Shown here one piece after another: positions 60,129 through 64,000 of a stretch of DNA of 64,000 bases (position 1 is its first letter; each line of letters opens with the position of its first letter). Under the pieces are notes generated by a model that searched no databases, was not told the DNA's origin, and saw only the letters and a program-made list of their open reading frames with translations. The translations under genes were made by a program, and so were the position numbers. Source of the DNA: Halomonas litopenaei (lineage in GTDB: Bacteria > Pseudomonadota > Gammaproteobacteria > Pseudomonadales > Halomonadaceae); the NCBI RefSeq assembly GCF_017303055.1, contig NZ_JAEKJT010000007.1, forward strand, positions 186,001-250,000, written 5' to 3'.

Positions 60129-61267
60129 GCCACACTCCCCAGAGCCAGTATCGCCAACGACATCACTATCAGGCTGCCCAGAGTGCCGGCGTAAAGACAG
60201 TGAATCGCCGCCGCAATGTGTGCAGGCCTCAGTGGCTGCAACGGTGTGCCGAGTACGGCGCGCCGGCTGACCTGCTCGCCATACCGATTGGTCCCTCCCA
60301 GCTGCACGCCCAGCAGGTTTGCCACCATGGCTTCAGGCCAGCCCGCATTGGGACTGGGGTGAGACGGTGCCTGGCGGCGGGTCGCACCAAGCGCGCCCTG
60401 TACATTGCCATGCACCTGATAGTCGCCGCGCAGAGGCGCTGGCACTATCCACCGGACTAGCCACATGAACAGCCACATGACCAGCCACATGGCCAGCGCC
60501 GTCAGCCGTGCCGGCACCAGGTTGACCAGGTCATCGAGTCGCGCCGCTGCCCAGCCAAACGCCAGGTAGCGCTCACTGCGGTGGCCGACCATGGAATCCA
60601 GGGTATTGATCGCCTTGTAAGCCAGCGCCAGCGGCGCTCCGCCTACCAGCGCCCAGAACAGGGGGGCGGTGATACCGTCGACGGTGTTCTCGGCCACGCT
60701 CTCCACGCAGGCGCGGGTCACACCGGTCTCATCGAGCTCGCGAGTATCGCGCCCCACGATCGCCGACACCGCCAGGCGTGCGCTCGCCAGGTCGCCGGCC
60801 ATCAGAGGAACCGCCACCTGCCGCGCTGCCAGCACCAATCCTCGGCAGGCCAGGCACGTCCATATCAACAGCAGTTCCAGCGCCAGGCCCCACCAGGGGC
60901 TGACGGAGGCTGCCAGGCCAAGGGCGAACGCCGATGCGGCCCACACCAGCCCCACCACGATCAGCACCAGCGCTATGCCATTGAGGCGACGCCCTATCTG
61001 GCTGCCACGATTGAGGACGCTCTCCAGCTTGGCAATCAAGCGTCCCATCCCCACCACCGGGTGTGGCAGCCAGCGAGGATCACCCAGCCACAGGTCCAGG
61101 ATCAGCGCCAGCACCACCACGATGAGCCCAACACTGCTGAAGGGGGCCAGGCCCAGCGGCTCAAACCAGGACAAGCCCTCCGGCGCCTTATCGGCAAGGA
61201 CCGCCTGCCACTCGCTTGCTGCATTCATCGAGGCCCACCGACTCCCTTCGCTGCCATCGACACTCAT
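60125..61267 (-). CDS. cbiB: Adenosylcobinamide-phosphate synthase (CbiB)
   Basis: 380 residues, about five membrane helices. Family signatures: LILDLWLGDPRWLPHPVVGMGRLI, RDTRELDETGVTRACVESVAENTVDGITAPLFWALVGGAPLALAYKAINTLDSMVGHR and NAGWPEAMVANLLGVQLGGTNRYG. Attaches aminopropanol (phosphate) to adenosylcobyric acid. N-terminus is about 50 residues longer than usual, but the ATG at 61267 overlaps the cobT stop as ATGA, supporting it. In-frame GTG/ATG options further in cannot be excluded. Confidence 0.93.
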   Translation of the reverse strand: MSVDGSEGSRWASMNAASEWQAVLADKAPEGLSWFEPLGLAPFSSVGLIVVVLALILDLWLGDPRWLPHPVVGMGRLIAKLESVLNRGSQIGRRLNGIALVLIVVGLVWAASAFALGLAASVSPWWGLALELLLIWTCLACRGLVLAARQVAVPLMAGDLASARLAVSAIVGRDTRELDETGVTRACVESVAENTVDGITAPLFWALVGGAPLALAYKAINTLDSMVGHRSERYLAFGWAAARLDDLVNLVPARLTALAMWLVMWLFMWLVRWIVPAPLRGDYQVHGNVQGALGATRRQAPSHPSPNAGWPEAMVANLLGVQLGGTNRYGEQVSRRAVLGTPLQPLRPAHIAAAIHCLYAGTLGSLIVMSLAILALGSVA

Positions 61268-62331
61268 TGGCCAGCATCGACGCCGGCATCATCGAAGGTC
61301 GCCATTTCTGCGAGCATGTCGCAGGCGCTTTGCAGCAGCGGATAGGCCAAGGCAGCCCCACTGCCCTCGCCCAGTCTGAGGCCGAGCGCCAGCAGTGGCT
61401 CCCCGCCGAGGGCGGCCAGGGCCTCGCCATGCCCCGCTTCATCGCTGCGATGACCAAACACCAGGTAGTCGCGCACACCGGGGGCCAGGCGCGTCGCGGC
61501 GAGCGCCGCCACCGTGGCGATAAAACCATCTACCAGCACCGGGGTGCGACTGGCCGCAGCGGACACGCAGGCTCCCGCCATGGCCACAATCTCAAGCCCA
61601 CCGAACCGCGCCAGGGTATCCAGTGCAGTGCGCCCGGTTCCACGGGCCAGCGCCCTGCCGATGACCTCACGCTTATGGCGTAGACGTTGATCGTCGATAC
61701 CCGTGCCGCGTCCGGTCACGGCATCCACCGAGAGCCCGGTAAAGGCGGCCAGCAAGGCACTGCTCGCGGTGGTATTGGCGATCCCCATTTCCCCCAAGAT
61801 CAGGCACCCGGCACCCTGATCGGTGGCACGCCGCGCGGCGCGGACACCGACGTTCAGGGCAGCCTGCACGTCATCCTGGCTCATGGCATCTTCCCTGGCG
61901 ATATTGCCGGTGCCGCTTCTGACTCGATCAACGACAACGCCTGCCACTCCCGCGCAGGATGTGGACACACCTACATCGACCACTTCCAGGCGAGCCTTGA
62001 GGCGTCTGGCGAAAACATTGATGGCGGCCCCACCCTGGGCAAAGTTGGCCACCATCTGCGCCGTGACGGAGGCAGGAAACGCCGACACGCCCTCCGCCGC
62101 TACCCCGTGATCGGCAGCGAAGACAATGACGGCAGGAGGGTCGACACGCGGCAATGCCTGCCCGGTCATTGCCGCCAGGTCCGCCACAAGGTGTTCCAAC
62201 TTGCCCAGGCTACCCGGCGGCTTGGTCAGACGGTCAAGACGAGCGCAGGCGCGCTGCCGTGCCAGAGGATCCAGAGGAGGAATGCTGTCAAGCAGCTCGG
62301 TGAGAGTCGGGGGCGGGTTCAGCTCGGGCAC
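61264..62331 (-). CDS. cobT: Nicotinate-nucleotide:dimethylbenzimidazole phosphoribosyltransferase
   Basis: 355 residues from a GTG at 62331. Signatures: RLDRLTKPPGSLGKLEHL, VIVFAADHGVAAEGVSAFP, GEMGIANTTASSALLAA (nucleotide loop), RFGGLEIVAMAGAC and catalytic Glu in LGLRLGEGSGAALAYPLLQSA. Makes alpha-ribazole phosphate. First gene of the seven-gene cob transcript. No second cobalamin riboswitch is visible upstream. Confidence 0.96.
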   Translation of the reverse strand: MPELNPPPTLTELLDSIPPLDPLARQRACARLDRLTKPPGSLGKLEHLVADLAAMTGQALPRVDPPAVIVFAADHGVAAEGVSAFPASVTAQMVANFAQGGAAINVFARRLKARLEVVDVGVSTSCAGVAGVVVDRVRSGTGNIAREDAMSQDDVQAALNVGVRAARRATDQGAGCLILGEMGIANTTASSALLAAFTGLSVDAVTGRGTGIDDQRLRHKREVIGRALARGTGRTALDTLARFGGLEIVAMAGACVSAAASRTPVLVDGFIATVAALAATRLAPGVRDYLVFGHRSDEAGHGEALAALGGEPLLALGLRLGEGSGAALAYPLLQSACDMLAEMATFDDAGVDAGQ

Positions 62332-63022
62332 GTCAGATCATCCGGTGGGCTGGAGCGCTGCATACAGCGGCGTTTCAAGTGGTCCGCTCGCCGGACGACA
62401 GCGGCGGAGTCGAAAGGGCGAGCTTAGCAGATCGCCTCAATGGCTTCTGCATCACCTGAGTGGCGTGTACAACGCCCTGAGTCGACCTCCCTCCTGTGCT
62501 CCGCCCAGCCAGCCCCTCTTGAGGGAGCGCATCCCTTAGACGCTGCCACCAGACTCCAGCTGCAGGCCTCGGAAATCCTTGGAAGCGCACGTTCAAACGG
62601 CCAGCTGACCACCGAACGGCTGCTGACGGCAGTAACGCCATCTGGAAGACATGCGAACCCACGGCGATCACGCACGAGTGGATGCTGGCGCCTGCGGAAT
62701 GCCGCTCTGCCCGGCATAAATGTCTCATAACATTGATAATGATCAGGGAGTTGCCGAAATGTCATATCGACACAGGATATTCAGCAACTATGCTGATCTG
62801 CAGTCGCCTTACGCACTGAGGCATGCCTTACGCATGCTTCAGTGCGTCGCGTTTAAGGAAAACGCGACCCCCTCTCCCATGGCAAACAAGGACCCTACCC
62901 TCACGCTTCAAGACGCCAGACCCGGCGAGGCGTCGCAAGACCCGGAAATACCGCAGCACCACCGCGGTAACCAAGCCGTTTTCGCATCATGCACTGAAAC
63001 ACGCTAACGAAAAGGAGTGATC
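62332..63022. other. Divergent spacer between cobT and the sulfatase gene (690 bases)
   Basis: No gene supported. GC content falls near 62700-62800, where promoters of the sulfatase gene are likely, and a strong hairpin lies at 62811-62847. Confidence 0.5.
62811..62847 (+). promoter_or_regulatory. Long hairpin in the sulfatase leader
   Basis: Arms ACGCACTGAGGCATGC (62811-62826) and GCATGCTTCAGTGCGT (62832-62847) pair over 16 positions with a single mismatch and a 5-base loop. No T-run follows. About 175 bases before the start codon; could be an operator, attenuator or RNA-stability element. Confidence 0.55.
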
Positions 63023-64000
63023 ATGAGATTGCATTCGTCGGTATCCAGTACGCCCTGGAAGGGCATCGTGGTGGCATCGCTGGCAGCTGTCAGCCTTGCC
63101 GCAAGCATCCAGCCTGCCGCGGCTACCGAAGAGGACGACTCATCGGACAAGCCAAACATCCTGGTCATCATGGGTGACGATATCGGCTGGTTCAACACCA
63201 GTGCCTATAACAACGGCATGATGGGCTATACCACACCCAATATCGATAGCATCGCTGAGGAAGGCATTCGCTTTACCGACGCCTACGGCCAGCAGAGCTG
63301 TACCGCCGGTCGCTCTGCCTTTATCACCGGCCAGTCACCCAAGCGAACCGGTCTTCTCAAGATTGGCATGCCAGGGGACCCCCTCGGCCTGCAGCCGGAA
63401 GACCCCACCATCGCCGAAATCCTCAAGCCGATGGGCTACGCCACCGGCCAGTTCGGCAAGAACCACCTGGGTGACCGCGACGAGTACCTGCCGACCAATC
63501 ATGGCTTCGACGAGTTCTTCGGCAACCTCTACCACCTGAATGCGGAAGAAGAACCGGAAAACCCCGACTACCCGGGTGACCCAGAATTCCGTGAGCAGTT
63601 CGGCCCACGTGGCGTCATTCGCTCCACCGCCGATGGCCAGATCGAGGATACCGGCCCGCTGACCAAGCAGCGTATGGAAACCATCGATGAGGAATTCCTG
63701 GCCGCGACAGAGGACTTCATCGAGCGCCAGGAAGCCTCGGATACGCCCTGGTTCGTGTGGTACAACACCACCCGCATGCACATCTTCACCCACCTGAAGG
63801 ATGAGAGCGAAGGCCGCACCGGACTGGGTGTCTACGCCGACGGTATGGTCGAACATGACGCTCTCGTGGGTCGCCTGCTCGACAAGCTCGAAGAGCTGGG
63901 CGCTGATGACAACACCATCATCGTCTACACCACCGACAATGGTGCCGAGAAGTTTACCTGGCCGGATGGCGGGACCACGCCCTTCCGCGGCGAAAAGGCG
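63023..64000 (+). CDS. Secreted sulfatase (arylsulfatase family), partial
   Basis: 326 codons up to the window edge. Signal peptide (about 1-34, ending PAAAT), then alkaline-phosphatase-fold sulfatase: NILVIMGDDIGWFN with the calcium-binding Asp pair (52-53), the formylglycine site Cys93-T-A-G-R97 in QQSCTAGRSAF (C-x-A-x-R form, matured by a formylglycine-generating enzyme or anSME), FGKNHLGDRDEYLP and DNTIIVYTTDNGAEKFTW. AAAGGAG precedes the ATG. The C-terminal part lies beyond the window. Substrate unknown; large-sulfatase relatives cleave aryl or sugar sulfates. Confidence 0.93.
   Translation, partial: MRLHSSVSSTPWKGIVVASLAAVSLAASIQPAAATEEDDSSDKPNILVIMGDDIGWFNTSAYNNGMMGYTTPNIDSIAEEGIRFTDAYGQQSCTAGRSAFITGQSPKRTGLLKIGMPGDPLGLQPEDPTIAEILKPMGYATGQFGKNHLGDRDEYLPTNHGFDEFFGNLYHLNAEEEPENPDYPGDPEFREQFGPRGVIRSTADGQIEDTGPLTKQRMETIDEEFLAATEDFIERQEASDTPWFVWYNTTRMHIFTHLKDESEGRTGLGVYADGMVEHDALVGRLLDKLEELGADDNTIIVYTTDNGAEKFTWPDGGTTPFRGEKA

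Noticed and set aside
62720..63007. 95-codon frame upstream of the sulfatase gene
   Set aside because: Runs through the hairpin and leader; no ribosome site.

Overview
The window looks like a chromosomal segment of a halophilic gammaproteobacterium, most likely Halomonadaceae. This is inferred from high GC, acidic proteins, a choline-to-betaine operon with an adjacent choline-binding protein, and tricarboxylate transport; no rRNA or marker gene confirms it. The backbone is GC-rich and densely packed. An AT-richer accessory block interrupts it at about 13.7-21.5 kb.

Layout. 1-6936 (minus): a membrane-bound uptake [NiFe]-hydrogenase operon, hupS-hupL-hupC-hupD-hupF-hupG-hupH (same order as hoxKGZMLOQ), behind a consensus sigma-54 promoter at 7071-7086. 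The small subunit has the six cysteines of oxygen-tolerant enzymes. 7297-11250: tRNA-Met, M18 aminopeptidase, Prc protease. 11815-13188: glutamate decarboxylase, lying between the real prc 3' end and a degenerate copy of that 3' end plus its terminator. 13704-14899: an IS3-family element with a frameshifted orfB. 14900-21506: a cluster of integron gene cassettes (about ten, all genes on the minus strand, each followed by an attC site) with no integrase in view. It contains a PIN plus PD-(D/E)XK nuclease fusion, a protein with a HicA-like tail, and two copies of a cassette for a 46-residue secreted Cys/His-rich peptide. The IS truncates the last cassette.

22310-28573: an RHH antitoxin-like gene, then an FCD-type GntR regulator divergent from an oxidoreductase and a tctCBA tricarboxylate-type transporter, with repeated TGGYATACCA operator-like sites. 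28707-30052: YrhK-like membrane protein, three identical tRNA-Asn, a second tRNA-Met. 30187-35498: choX divergent from betI-betB-betA around a BetI-type operator; together they import choline and oxidise it to glycine betaine. 35726-48387: FadE, an SLC13 permease, a carboxymuconolactone decarboxylase-like protein and class-III aminotransferase divergent from an RpiR regulator, quinone oxidoreductase, azurin, glycerophosphodiesterase and an alpha/beta hydrolase.

49050-62331 (minus) is a cobalamin block: cobT-cbiB-cobC-cobU-cobS-phosphatase-cobU-like, then a cobalamin riboswitch, then btuB-btuF-btuC-btuD-cobO-cobQ. It covers B12 uptake, adenosylation, amidation, aminopropanol attachment and nucleotide-loop assembly; no corrin-ring genes are visible. 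The window ends inside a secreted sulfatase gene.
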